DNA of 64,000 nucleotides from Loripinus fragilis (taxonomy: Eukaryota > Mollusca > Bivalvia > Lucinida > Lucinidae): positions 77,541,252-77,605,251 of the forward strand of contig OZ026517.1 in the NCBI GenBank assembly GCA_964019695.1, in the 5' to 3' direction. The translations under genes and the position numbers were made by a program. Positions 1-10,020 of the stretch are shown piece after piece (position 1 is the stretch's first letter; every line of letters begins with the position of its first letter). The notes beneath the pieces are model-generated. The model searched no databases, was not told the DNA's origin, and saw only the letters and a list, made by a program, of their open reading frames with translations.

Positions 1-217
1 CCATTGTGGGAGTCTGTAATTGTTCTGTGTTTTGTTGTGCGTTGCTTTGTGTCCATTTTAGTATTGCAATCATCTTGATGGGGAAGAGAGAGCTGATTGC
101 TTGCTTAATTTGTCTTCCTGGTGTCTCATGATGGTTGAGCGGCTCTTCCTCGCGGTGCCATGGGGTTGTCTGCGGTTGGTGATTGTGGTATTTCCTGATC
201 ATACTCACTTACTATTT
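1..217 (+). mobile_element. Penelope-type element, 3' terminal piece (family A), cut by window edge
   Basis: This stretch is the reverse complement of the terminal sequence found at 3291-3651 and 14711-15060. All copies share the segment 'atcttgatggggaagag' and the end 'cacttactattt'. The same end lies directly downstream of a reverse-transcriptase reading frame at 14711-16442, which ties this non-coding piece to that element family. Only the terminus is visible here; the body would lie left of the window. No coding sequence. Confidence 0.7.
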
Positions 218-1220
218 CTTAGGACATTTTAAGATTTTTCTTTTTTCTGTTCTTCTTTTCTTTTATAGAATCATTAGTTTTTTAACATCAGGTACTATTT
301 TGGACTGGATTTCTTTGTGGTTTGGACCTTTGGGGTCATGACACAGGGTGAGGTTAGGGGTCAAATCTGGAACACCATTCAAATTGGTATTCGATTTCTG
401 ACTTATTTTCTAACCAACTTTTTTAGAAAGCATTCATATTTGGACATTTTTTCCATTTATGGCTGGATTCCACATGGCAGCCTCAGACATATGGGTCCAC
501 GTTCCATGGTGGAAAATCTATGGCATCTTAACATTTTATTAACAATATTTAGGGTTGACATTTGCTTTGTGACTTCAAACCTTAGGATGCAATACCCCAG
601 GGTGAGACAACAGGGCCAAATCTAGTTTTATAATAGCAAAATTAAGAGCATTGGTTGGGGGGGTATATGGCCGCCCTTAAATGATCAATTTATCTAAACT
701 CTAGGGACATCCACACCTAAAGCTGAGCTGTGGTATATGGCAATTAGGGTTGATTTTTGGAATCATTTTTGAGCGTTAATGTTTTTTTTTAAAAAAAAAA
801 ACAAAAAACATAAGAATCCATAAATGTAAAGTATATTCTGATTAACAAAAGGAATGGCGGAGGCCAACATTTCTTTATCATGCTCATAGATGATCATTTA
901 GGCTTGGCAATTGCAACGTTTTTGGTCATCAGGGAATTTTGGAATTGGTCAGTGAAAAGTCAGGGAAAAGTCAGGGAATTTTACTTTCTATAGTTTGTTG
1001 GAAGCCTGCAGTGGCAGTGAGGGATAAAAGAAAGCTATGTAAATCAGTATGTTTCTTTATAAACCGTATGATAAAAGTCCTTGGATTCTAGAGACTTGAC
1101 TATATGAACCCTGATAAAGCAACAAAGCAAATGACAAAAGGGTTGAGCTTAGGAAAATCAATGTCACCACTCAGGTCCTAACACAAGGTGTTTGAAACTG
1201 CTACATCTAAGAAATCATTA
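218..1220. other. No gene recognised
   Basis: AT-rich sequence with a T/A homopolymer run near 782-810 and a short internal repetition of 'agtcagggaaaagtcaggga' around 955-980. An open frame at 317-625 has no recognisable domain, no splice context and low-complexity hydrophobic composition, so I do not call it a gene. Confidence 0.5.
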
Positions 1221-1222
1221 TA

Positions 1223-2447
1223 CGAGGTGTGATCAAAAAGGTCTCGGCTAGATATGCTTTGGTGAGATTTAATGAACTAAAATCTTTGTCTGTGGGTCAT
1301 TTGATCTAATTGAGGGACATTGTGAGTGTGAAAAGCATGCGGCCATGCTTGGTTGCTTATGTAAAGCACTTTTAAGAAAGGAGGGTGCGACACATTTGCA
1401 AAATGGAGAAACTTGAAATTAGAACGGTTATCAAATACTTCTGTAAGAAAGGAATGCATCCCAAGGAAACTCATGAATACTTCATGGAAACCCTTGGGAA
1501 GAGTCTCCTTATAGCACAGTGAAAAAATGGGCAGCAGAGTTTAAGAGGAGGAGAGATAGCAATGAGGATGATGGACGGTCTGGCCGCCCCAAAGATGCCA
1601 CCGCTGATGAAAATGTCAGGGTCGTGCACATCCTGGTTATGTGTGATAGGAGGCGAGACTTGCGAAGCATTGCTAGCGAAATGGGCATTAGTTTTGGGGC
1701 AGTACAATCAATCCTAACCGACATCTAAGAAATGTTGACTGGTGATCAGAAAAGGGATCGGCTCGATATTTCTAGGTATGTCCTGTCCCGCTATGAAGAT
1801 GTTCCAGGCGAATTTCACCCAAGATGAGACATGGGTTCACTACTTTGACCAAGAGTCAAAAATGAAGAGCAAACAATGGAATAACGTACCCTGGCTCACT
1901 CCCTCCAAAGAAATTTAAAAGGGTTCATTCAGCAGGTAAAGGTGATGGCCTCAATCTTTTGGGATAGTCAAGGGGTGATCTTGAGCAAAGTCGCACAATG
2001 AATGGTGCATATTATGCAGGCGAATTGAGGCGGCTACGCCAGGAAATCACAAGAAAGAGGCGAGAAAAACTGACTTGCGGTGTTCTGCTCTTGCAGGACA
2101 ACGCCCCTGCCCATATGTCACAAGTTGCCATGACTGCTGCGACTATATGTGGATTTGAAAAACTTCCTCATCCCCCATATTCTCCTGATATGGCTCCTTA
2201 TGACCCAAAACTGAAATCCTATGTTCGTGGTACACAGTATAGAAGCAATGAAGGCGTCATAGAGGCAGTATATGAATACTTGGGAGACCAGGAAAAGGCC
2301 TTCTATTTTGAAGGGATAAGAAAGCTCGAACAGAGATGGGCTAAGTGCATTGCATTGAAGGGAATTTATATTGAAAATTAATGATCAAATTTTCATTCCC
2401 TGGTAGCCCGAAGTTCAAGGGGCTAAGAAGTTTTTAATCATTACTCG
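1223..2447 (+). mobile_element. mariner-like transposon copy 1, degenerate
   Basis: A 1,225-bp element with TA on both sides (1221-1222 and 2448-2449). The left inverted repeat begins 'cgaggtgtgatcaaaaagg'. The right one is eroded but still reads 'aagtttttaatcattactcg', its imperfect complement. The length and TA target site fit Tc1/mariner elements. The same family is present in minus orientation at 34820-36067, and comparing the two fixes the ends. It abuts a Penelope-type terminus starting at ~2451 and lies just upstream of exon A of a host gene. Confidence 0.88.
1403..2381 (+). pseudogene. mariner transposase pseudogene (DD34D)
   Basis: The reading frame starts at ATG 1403 (MEKLEIRTVIKYF) with a helix-turn-helix N-terminal region and is then broken by several frameshifts. 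The region 1519-1728 encodes KKWAAEFKRR and the linker SGRPKDATADENV. The first catalytic Asp lies in QDETWVHY near 1825, where about eight residues before it (the segment ending in RVV) are deleted. 1998-2381 encodes the second Asp in LLLQDNAPAH and the third in PDMAPYD, with exactly 34 residues between them, as in mariner DD34D enzymes. Four residues after the third Asp are lost. The catalytic triad is recognisable but spread over different frames, so no functional enzyme can be made. Relatives are cut-and-paste transposases acting in the nucleus on their own inverted repeats. Confidence 0.9.
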
Positions 2448-2450
2448 TAC

Positions 2451-2583
2451 AAAGTAAGAAATATGACAAAGATCAGGAATCGATACATTCAAGTACCACA
2501 CCTGACACAGGATACTATATGGGAAAGTGAAAAACACACAATTAGATATCACAAACAAGAGCCAAGAGGTCAGCCCTTTCCCA
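2451..2583 (-). mobile_element. Penelope-type element terminus (family B), solo
   Basis: It matches the end at 16857-16980 ('agatcaggaatcgata', 'caagtaccacacctga', 'gtcagccctttccca') and the inverted counterpart ending at 19312. The homology stops after 'cagccctttcccaacactc'. It has no coding sequence. It begins directly beside the right end of mariner copy 1 and ends about 140 bp before exon A. Confidence 0.7.
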
Positions 2584-2725
2584 ACACTCTTTTCAGACCC
2601 CGCAGTCTTTAATTGAACCATTTTGCAATCAGACAGACCAAAACTCAATGACGTCACGGTCTCAGTCTTTTTGATAGCAATTTGGTAAAAAAGAGTCTGA
2701 TCAAAGAGTGTCTGTCTTTTTTCAG

Positions 2726-2890
2726 TCATTTGTTGTTTAGCCAGTTGCAATCTCAGTTACCAAAGCAGTTTTCTCAGACCCAGGAGAAGTTTATCAAACT
2801 GGTCTATGATATAACAAGTGCATGTACATTCTTTGGTGTGGACGAGTTCATGACGATGTCATACCTCACAAATACTGTCACAAGTCTCAG
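2726..2890 (+). CDS. Exon A of an unnamed gene with EF-hand-like segments
   Basis: An internal coding exon. The acceptor is a strong pyrimidine tract ending 'tgtcttttttcag' at 2725, and the donor is 'caag|gtaagtaaag' after 2890. The frame encodes a Gln-rich start (HLLFSQLQSQLPKQF) and then QEKFIKLVYDITSACTFF and GVDEFMTMSYLTN. It ends two bases into a codon (phase 2), and exon B supplies the missing base. Spliced to exons B, C and D the frame stays open to a stop codon at 33161. The helical, hydrophobically patterned sequence fits an EF-hand-type helical protein, but no canonical loop lies in this exon. Upstream exons must be outside the window. I do not recognise the protein. An alternative acceptor at 2765 ('gttttctcag') would shorten it. 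Confidence 0.72.
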
Positions 2891-3290
2891 GTAAGTAAAG
2901 TTAATATATACCTCAGTTGATCTCTATTGGGCCTTATTAAGTACAGTCCCTTTATAACACATATCATTATAACATGGATTTGGATTTAACACGGTCATGT
3001 TGTGGCTCATTTATTACAGGAAAATGGCCATTTGTTTAATTGTTCCTTTGTAACAAAATTTGTTTAAAACACGGTCCATTCCTAAACATAGTATTATAAA
3101 GGACTGCATTGTATTTGTATAATTATACAAAAAATGGGTATATTAATTTCGTACCGTAATTGGTCTGTCGTCTGTCTGTCACGTTTCTTGTAAATGCATC
3201 TCCTCTAAAACCGTTGGGCGTAGCAACTTCAAGCTTTGCAGGTGCATAGGTCACATGATGTAGAGGTTACTGGGCAATATTTCGTCAAAA

Positions 3291-3651
3291 ATAGTGAGTA
3301 TAACCGGGAAATACCACAATCACAAACTGCAGACAAACCCATGGCACCGCGAAGAAGAGCCATATAACAATCGCGAGGCATCAGGAAGACAAACAAAGCA
3401 AAGCAACCAGCTATCTCTTCCCCATCAAGATGATTGCAAAACTAGAATGGACATAAAGTAACGTACAACAAAACAAAGATCAATTACAGACTTCTACAAT
3501 GTAACAATAAACATAAAGTCAACAAAAACAGAACCGCCGCCTTAAAACGGACAGCAGCCTAAGCCACCGGGGGGGGGGGGGGGGGGGGCGCTAAAATGCA
3601 TTTTAGTGGTACCAAATCTTCGCCCTAGATTCTGCTGTTGTTGAAGTACAA
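3291..3651 (-). mobile_element. Penelope-type element terminus (family A), solo
   Basis: Nearly the same sequence as 14711-15061 ('gggaaataccacaatcacaa', 'cagcagcctaagccacc', 'tctgctgttgttgaagtaca'). Here it is a stand-alone ~360-bp terminus with no reverse-transcriptase sequence. It contains a G-run of about 21 at 3570-3590. It sits inside the ~150-bp tandem array, so it arrived after the array formed. No clear target-site duplication was seen. Confidence 0.7.
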
Positions 3652-4792
3652 TAATGGCCAAATAATGTATTTTCTTGTAAATTTGTATCTCCTTAACCAT
3701 TGAACTTTACAGGTGCATAGTTTACAAAATGTAGAGGGTACTGGACAATATTTCGTGCAACCTTGACCCCAAAGTCAAGGTCAGAGGTCAAATAATGCAT
3801 TTTCTTGTAAATGTCATAGGTCAAATAATGCATTTTCTTGTAAATGCATCTTCTCCTAAACCGCTGTTCATATCACCTTACAACTCTACAAGTGTATAGT
3901 TCACAAAATGTAGAGACAACATTTCGTGTGACCTTGACCCCGAGGTCAAGTTCAGAGGTCAAATCATGTATTTTCTTGTAAATGCATCTTCCCCTAAACC
4001 GCTGGACATAGCACCTTCAAACTTTGCAGGTGCATAGATCACAGGTGAAGGTCAAACCCAAGGTCAATGTCAATTAATGTATTGTCTTGTAAATACATCT
4101 TCTCCTTAGCCATTGAACCTAGCAATTTCAAACTTTACAGGTGCATAGTTCACAAAATGTAGATGGTACTGAACAACATTTCACGAGACCTTGACCACGA
4201 GTTCAAGGTCAGAGGTCAAATAATGTATTTTTCTGTAAATGCATCTTCTCCTAAACCGCTGAACATAGCACCTTTAAACTTTGCAGGTGTATAGATCACT
4301 GATGTAGAGGGTACTGGGCAATATTTTGTGTGACTTTGGTTCAAGGTCAAATGCCAAATAATGTATTTTCTTGTAAATGCATCTCCTCCTTAACCGTTTG
4401 ACGAAAGAACTTTACAGGTGCTTACTTTACATAATGTAGAGGGTACAGGGCAACATTTCATCTGGGTGAAATAATGTACTATCTTGTAAAAGCATCTTTC
4501 TCAAAACCGTTCGACGTAGAAACTTTAAACTTCACATGTTTGTGACCTTGACCCCAAGGCATAGGTCCAATAATGTTTTTTCTTGGATTTGCATCTCCAA
4601 AACTGTTTCCACTTCAAACTTTGCCGATACACAGGTCCCGTCATTAAATCTCCTGAACCGTTGGGGACAGCAACTAAAAACTTTGCAGGTGCATAGGTCT
4701 TATGATTTAGAAGGTACTGGGCAGTGCTTTGTGTTACCTTGGCCCCAAGGTCAAGGTCAATGGTTAAAAAGCTGGTATGTGCGATGGTGTAC

Positions 4793-4979
4793 ATAAACAC
4801 CTGTGTAAGATAGACAAAACAAAGGTCTTAATGACAAATGGAAGCTTAATGAAGGTTAAAAGTATTGCAAAATGCTCCCCTTGGAGCAACCTGCAATACT
4901 TTTGACCTGTATTAAGCGATAATCGGTCTTAAAAACCATTTTTATCTTTTTGAGAGTGACCGTTTTACACAGGTTTTAC
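4793..4979. mobile_element. Small foldback MITE with TGTAC duplication
   Basis: A 187-bp insertion with TGTAC at both edges (4788-4792 and 4980-4984). The edges carry inverted 'acacctgtgtaa' and 'ttacacaggttt', and the interior is also inverted ('aaaagtattgca' against 'tgcaatactttt'). It sits 17 bp from the end of the tandem-core element. The uninterrupted copy at 30049-30069 ('gtgtaccatcgactgcag') shows the empty site. Confidence 0.75.
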
Positions 4980-5001
4980 TGTACCATTGACTGCAGTCTA
5001 G

Positions 5002-6093
5002 TTTTTTCTCAGTTTATCTCTGTTGGACTGTATCAATGCATTCTATGATATCATTCGTGTGTGTATGTTCCAGACCCTATGAATTTACTGACTGAATGTG
5101 AGTCACTTCATACACTATCACATGTATACTGCATTGGTTTTAACAAGACAAAAATATATGAATTGACAATTAAAGGAAGGATTCCTGGACCCCCTGCAGG
5201 GGAGTGGCTATCTATATAAAGCAGTAAGTGACAGGAGCCTATCTTCTGTCAGAATTGGTTATACCCCTTACCTGTTCTAATGATTAGAGCTGTCAGTCAT
5301 TTTACAGGTAATTTTCATTGAGTCATTCAAGTTATAGATATTGTCTACAGGAGCTGTTGACTAGAAGTTGACTCTTCGACTGTTATTGAATGTATGAGAA
5401 CAGGTGGCTAATTTTGGCTTTTAGAGTCATATATATATATAGAGTTATTTATCTTTGTACACTTGACCGATAAACAGTGAATTATTACTCAACAATTCAC
5501 GCACTAGAGCTGATCTATTTCGATTCTAACACGCAATAAACGATGAAAACACATTTGAAGTCTTTAGCTTCTTCCATTTTTCCGCCATTGCACTGAAGAC
5601 TTCCCACCAATAGCTGGACTGTGTCGCTGAGTTTACGTGTATTTGTAACGTCATTCAGGCGTTAATATGACGTTACACCGTCTAACGCCATGACTGGCGT
5701 CATTTTTCAATAACAAATGATGTCAGCTAACGAGCGCATTCCTCGCGCTTTCCAAACTGTGAATTAGTGTTAATATATTACGTTTTTATAGCATTGGCTC
5801 TATAGGCGAGGTGTGTTAGAATATATCATTACAATTTTTAAGCCATTTTTATTTGCAAATGGCAAGTTTTTTCACCAGTGAATTGAATTTTCCTTGCAAA
5901 TATTGCACTTCAGGACATTTAAAAAATCGATTGGACAGGGGGCCATCACAAATATCCGCTTGTACTTAATACTGCATAATATTAAACATTTTACCTTGTC
6001 CATTGACTCCAAGCACTGTTTGCTAGTGAACAAACATCTAGCCAAACTGTATCTTATCAGAGCAGATGACAAGTGCCTTCAGTATAGAAGTGG
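5002..6093. other. Intronic sequence, no gene recognised
   Basis: AT-rich DNA with a short (TA)n at 5430-5440 and a block at 5650-5740 with repeated 'gacgtta' and 'ggcgt' motifs. The open frames around 5872-6260 overlap on both strands and show no domain. They look like chance frames. Confidence 0.45.
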
Positions 6094-6260
6094 TTAACCC
6101 TTATCCCACCAATATTTTTATCTTGAAAATATTGTCTGCTTTTTACGTCTGCTGCATATATTCAAATGCACTTCAGACTACTTTTGATCATGGAAGCAAA
6201 CACTTTGAACCCAAATCAGATTACTCCCGGGGGAGTGATTATTGGCGGGAAAAGGGTTAA
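6094..6260. mobile_element. MITE of the 'ttaaccctt...aagggttaa' family
   Basis: The ends are inverted: 'ttaacccttatcccacc' and 'ggcgggaaaagggttaa'. The interior shares 'gcatatattcaaatgcactt' and 'atggaagcaaa' with 41700-41911 and 33900-34000, marking a dispersed short family. Confidence 0.55.
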
Positions 6261-6372
6261 AATAAACAAATAAACCTGCATAAGATCCATCAATTGTACC
6301 ATTCTCAGCATGATATGCACTGTGTACAATGGATGTTAATTTCTTGTTTGACACGTTTATTGTTTGTTTCAG

Positions 6373-6442
6373 TGGTGCTGCATTAGAAGCTTATGATCAT
6401 ATAGATTTCTATACTCTTAGAGAAATTATCCTCCAGTATGTG
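6373..6442 (+). CDS. Exon B of the EF-hand-like gene
   Basis: A 70-nt exon with acceptor 'tttgtttcag' ending at 6372 and donor 'tatgtg|gtaagtatg' after 6442. The first base completes the codon opened in exon A (AG+T = Ser). The frame then reads GAALEAYDHIDFYTLREII and LQYV, ending in phase 0 and matching exon C. The sequence is helical. Its last 50 nt plus the first 6 nt of the intron are repeated about twelve more times directly downstream, so exon B is the parent of a minisatellite. Confidence 0.78.
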
Positions 6443-7134
6443 GTAAGTATGATCAAATAGATTTCTATACTCTTAGAGAAATTATCCTCCAGTGTGTAGT
6501 AAGTATGATCATAAAGATTTCTATACTCTTAAAGAAATTATCCTCCAGTACGTGGTAAGTATGATCATTTATATATCTATACTCTTAGAGAAATTATCCT
6601 CCAGTTTGTGGTAGGTACAATCTTATAGATTTCTATACTCTTAGAGAAATTATCCTCCAGTATGTGGTAAGTATGATCATGTATATTTCTATACTCTTAG
6701 AGTATTAATCTTCCAGTATGTAGTAAGTATGATCATATAGAGTTCTATACTCTTAGAGACATTATCCTCCAGTATATGGTAGGTATGATCATATAGATTT
6801 CTATACTCTTGGAGAAATTATCCTCCAGTGTGTAGTTAGTATGATCGTATAGATTTCTATACTCTTAGAGTATCAATCTTCCAGTGTGTAGTAAGTATGA
6901 TCATATAGATTTCTATACTCTTAGAGACTTTATCTTCCAGTATGTGGTAAGTATGATCATGTATATTTCTATACTCTTACAGAATTTATCCTCCAGTATG
7001 TGGTAAGTATGATCATATGGATTTGTTTACTCTTCGAGTATTAATCTTCCAGTATGTAGTAAGTATGATCATATAGATTTCTATACTCTTAGAGAAATTA
7101 TCCTCCAGTATGTGGTAAGTATGATCATATAGAT
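6393..7134 (+). repeat. 56-bp minisatellite made of exon B's 3' end plus its splice donor
   Basis: About 13 tandem units of ~56 bp. The unit reads 'atgatcatatagatttctat', 'actcttagagaaattatcct', 'ccagtatgtggtaagt'. The first unit is the coding exon itself, and the rest are diverged copies in the intron. Most copies keep the GTAAGT donor hexamer; some have gtaggt, or gtagt inserted. As 56 is not a multiple of three, read-through would change frame. Confidence 0.9.
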
Positions 7135-7763
7135 GTGGATGCATCTTTGGGTGGACGAGTGTCACATACGATTTTTGAGTCACTGTGTCCTTGACCTTGA
7201 CCTTTTGCCTCGTTTCTAGAACAATCGTGTCCGGAGCATACCTGCTATATTATTTTAGGTAGGGTTCCCAAATTCGGTTTATGGATGCATCTTTGGATGA
7301 CGGCGTGTAATGTACCTTTTTTGGGTCACTGTGACCTTGACCTCTGATCTAATTTCTTGAATAAGCGGTCCTTTTGCATTGTGTCCAGTGCAAATCTCCT
7401 ATATTATTAGAGGTAGGAATTCCAAATTTGGTGTGTGCATGTATCTTGGGGTGGCAGAGTGTCGCATACTATTTTAGGTCACCTTGACCTTGACCTTTGA
7501 CCTTATTTCTAGAATAATCGTGTTCGGTGCATATCTCCTTTATTATTAAGGGTTGGAATTCCAAATTTAGTGTTTGTATGCATCTTAGGATGGCGGAAAG
7601 GAGCATACTTTTTTAGGTCACTGTGACCTTGATCTCTGACCTTATTCCTAGAATAATCGTGTCCGATGCATATCTCCTATATTATTAGCGGTAGGAATTC
7701 CAAATTTGGTGTGTAGGTGCATCTTGGGGTGACGGAGCGTCGCTTACTATTTTAGGCCAAGGC
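7135..7763. repeat. ~150-bp tandem array ('gcatctttgggtggc')
   Basis: About four diverged units. Each carries 'gcatcttgggntggc', 'gagtgtcgcatactatttta', 'tgaccttgacctttgacctt', 'ctagaataatcgtgtcc' and 'aggaattccaaatttggtg'. It starts where the exon-derived minisatellite stops. No coding sequence. Confidence 0.7.
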
Positions 7764-8990
7764 TCATGGGTGACCTAATAGTATACCAATGACTCCGTCG
7801 TCCATCCGTCAACATTTTCAAACATCTACTGGGCCAATCAAACTCAAATTTCATATGGAGACTCCTTAAGATGCGGGAATTAAAGATGTGTTCAAATGGT
7901 CTTGATCACATGACCAAGATGACCGATATGCCCATATGGTAAAAACCCTTTAAAAATCTTCTCCAGAACCAGAAGGCTGGTGACCTTGTGACTTGGTATG
8001 TAGCATTGGGGATGTGAGGCCTGCCAAGTTTGTTCAAATGACGATCCTAGGTTGACCTTTACCTACTTTACGTCAAGGTCAAAGTTGCTTTCTAATGCAT
8101 TTAAATGGGAAATATTTTGAAAAGTTGTTTTTTTTAAACTGTTGAATCCAAAATCAGTATTCTCACTTGATATGTTTAGCCTAAAGAGACAATGGCTATA
8201 AATAAGTTCCAAAGGTCAAGGTTGGCCATGGACCTTTCAGCCAAAGTCACTCATATTGGAGTCTTGTCATTATATAAAAGCATAGTTTTGTCAGAAACAA
8301 TTTGGCCAATTGAATTCAAATTAGCCAAAATTTATACAAAAATTTCTGGTCACAGCCACCACGCCCTTATATAGTAAAACCCCTTTTAAAATATTTTTCT
8401 CCAGAACCAGAAGGCCTATGACCTTGGGATTTGGTATATAGCATTGATGATGTAGCGCCTACCAACTGTCTTCAAATGATGGTCCTAAGTTGACCTTGAC
8501 CTACTAAACGCCAAGGTCAAGTTAGCTTCCTAATGCATTTTAAAGGTTAAAAAATGAAAAGTTGATTTTTTTGAAAACTGTTGAAGCCAAATTCATTATT
8601 CTCACTTGTTATGTTTAACCTAATTTGATAATGGCTATAAATAAGTTCCAAAGATCAAGGTTGACATTTGACCTTTCAGCCAATGTCACTCATATTAGAA
8701 TCCCCTCAATATATCAAAACATAGTTTTCTCAGAAACCACAAGGCCAATTGAACTCAAATATCATATGAAGACTCCTTATGAAAAGTTAGCCAAAATTTA
8801 TAACAATTGTTCTGGTCCCATTACCAAAATGGCCGCCACGTCCATACATGGTTAAAACCCTTTAAAATCTTCTTCGTCAGAATGACCTTGTTACTTGTTA
8901 TAAAGCATTGAGGATGTTGGGCCTACCAAGTTTGTTGAAATTATCCTAGGTTGACCTTGATCTTCTTAACGTCAAAGTAAAATTTGGTTC
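7764..8990. repeat. ~440-bp tandem repeat, about three units
   Basis: Landmarks recur at ~430-470-bp spacing: 'atggctataaataagttcc' at about 8190 and 8630, and 'gttgacctt' followed by 'acgtcaa' near 8053, 8481 and 8952. The left edge 'ctcatgggtgacctaatagt' followed by 'ccgtcgtccatccgtc' resembles the hairpin-end flank at 21009-21070. Open frames here are repeat artefacts. Confidence 0.65.
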
Positions 8991-9029
8991 CTAATGCATT
9001 TATTTGGGATTTTTTTTAAAGTTGATTTT

Positions 9030-9251
9030 TTATACAACCGTTCTGAAAATACGGGACGTATTATGGCAGGGAGCTCTCCATGCGTCTGTAAACAATCTTC
9101 GAGATATCTTCATGATATTTTATGGAAATGTATATTAGGTCAAGACAAAGTGTCCCACATTATAATGATTGTTTCCCCCTTTCTTAGTTTCAGAGTTATG
9201 CACCTTTGAAAATCATAAAAAAATCTTGTACGTGCCATACCTGAGTAACCG

Positions 9252-9319
<68 letters not shown>

Positions 9320-10020
9320 TCATGAAACTTAATAGGAATGTTTATCAGATCAAGACAACGTGTCGCATATGGTTACTTTCCCTTTTTCCGTTTCAGAGTT
9401 ATGGTCATTTGATTGTTTTTTATGCTTTTGTTGTGTAATTATCATTCTTGTACACCCCATAACTCTGTAACTGTTTGGGATATCTTCATGGCAATGTGTC
9501 GCATACAAGAATGATTGTTCTCCCTTTATTAGTTTTGAGTTATAGACCTTTGATTGTGTTTGTATGCTTATTTTGTGTAATTTGCATTTTTGTACACTCC
9601 ATAACTCACTCACTGTTCGTGATATATTAATGCAATTTTATAAGAATATGAACTAGGTAAAGACGATGTGCCTATTATTTTTTACATTTTTTTCAAAATT
9701 CTTATACGCCCGATAACTCAGTAACCTTTTGGGATATATTCATTCACATTCATCAGAATGTGTATTAGGTCAAGACAATGTGTTGCGTAAAATTACGGTT
9801 GCTTTCGCTTTCTTTGTTTTAGAGTTATGGCCGTTTGATTGTGTTTGTCTGCTTAATTTGTGTAATTTACACTCTTGTAGACTCCATAACTCACTCACTG
9901 TTCGTGATATCTTCATGCAATTTTATAAGAATATGTATCAGGTCGAGACAATGTGTCGTTTGCAAGAATGATTGTTCCCCCTTTCTTTGTTGCCAAGTCA
10001 TGTCCCTTTGATGATTTTCC
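9030..10020. repeat. ~145-bp tandem array, inverted relative to 62985-63480
   Basis: Units carry 'ccataactcactcactgttc', 'gatatcttcatg', 'aggtcaagacaatgtgtcgc' and 'ttatggnctttgattgtgtt'. The reverse complement of the same unit occurs at 62985-63480. A dinucleotide tract interrupts one unit. Confidence 0.65.
9253..9317. repeat. (TA)n microsatellite
   Basis: About 32 perfect TA dinucleotides inside a unit of the surrounding array. The Tyr-Ile open frame over it is not a gene. Confidence 0.97.

Larger units (their letters stand above)
3136..5001 (+). mobile_element. Helitron/pearl-like non-autonomous element with ~150-bp tandem core, copy 1
   Basis: It begins 'gggtatattaat' with 'gtacc' and ends in the palindrome 'gactgcagtctag', features shared with 28927-30069. 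The core is a tandem array of about 150-bp units. Each carries 'ttttcttgtaaatgcatct', 'aactttgcaggtgcatag', 'atgtagagggtactgg' and 'tgaccttgaccccaaggtca'. A 3' palindrome followed by CTAG and a ~150-bp tandem core resemble Helitron-related HINE and bivalve pearl elements; that family assignment is inference. Two later insertions interrupt it (3291-3651 and 4793-4979). It lies in intron A-B of the host gene. Confidence 0.6.

Noticed and set aside
317..625. 102-codon plus open frame
   Set aside because: No recognisable domain, no splice sites or start context, and composition matches the surrounding non-coding DNA.
6443..7134. Additional real exons in the minisatellite
   Set aside because: The copies have accumulated substitutions and lack a convincing acceptor with pyrimidine tract, so I treat them as exon-derived repeats rather than alternative exons.
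9169..9438. 89-codon frame with long Tyr-Ile repeat
   Set aside because: It is translation through a (TA)n microsatellite inside a tandem array.
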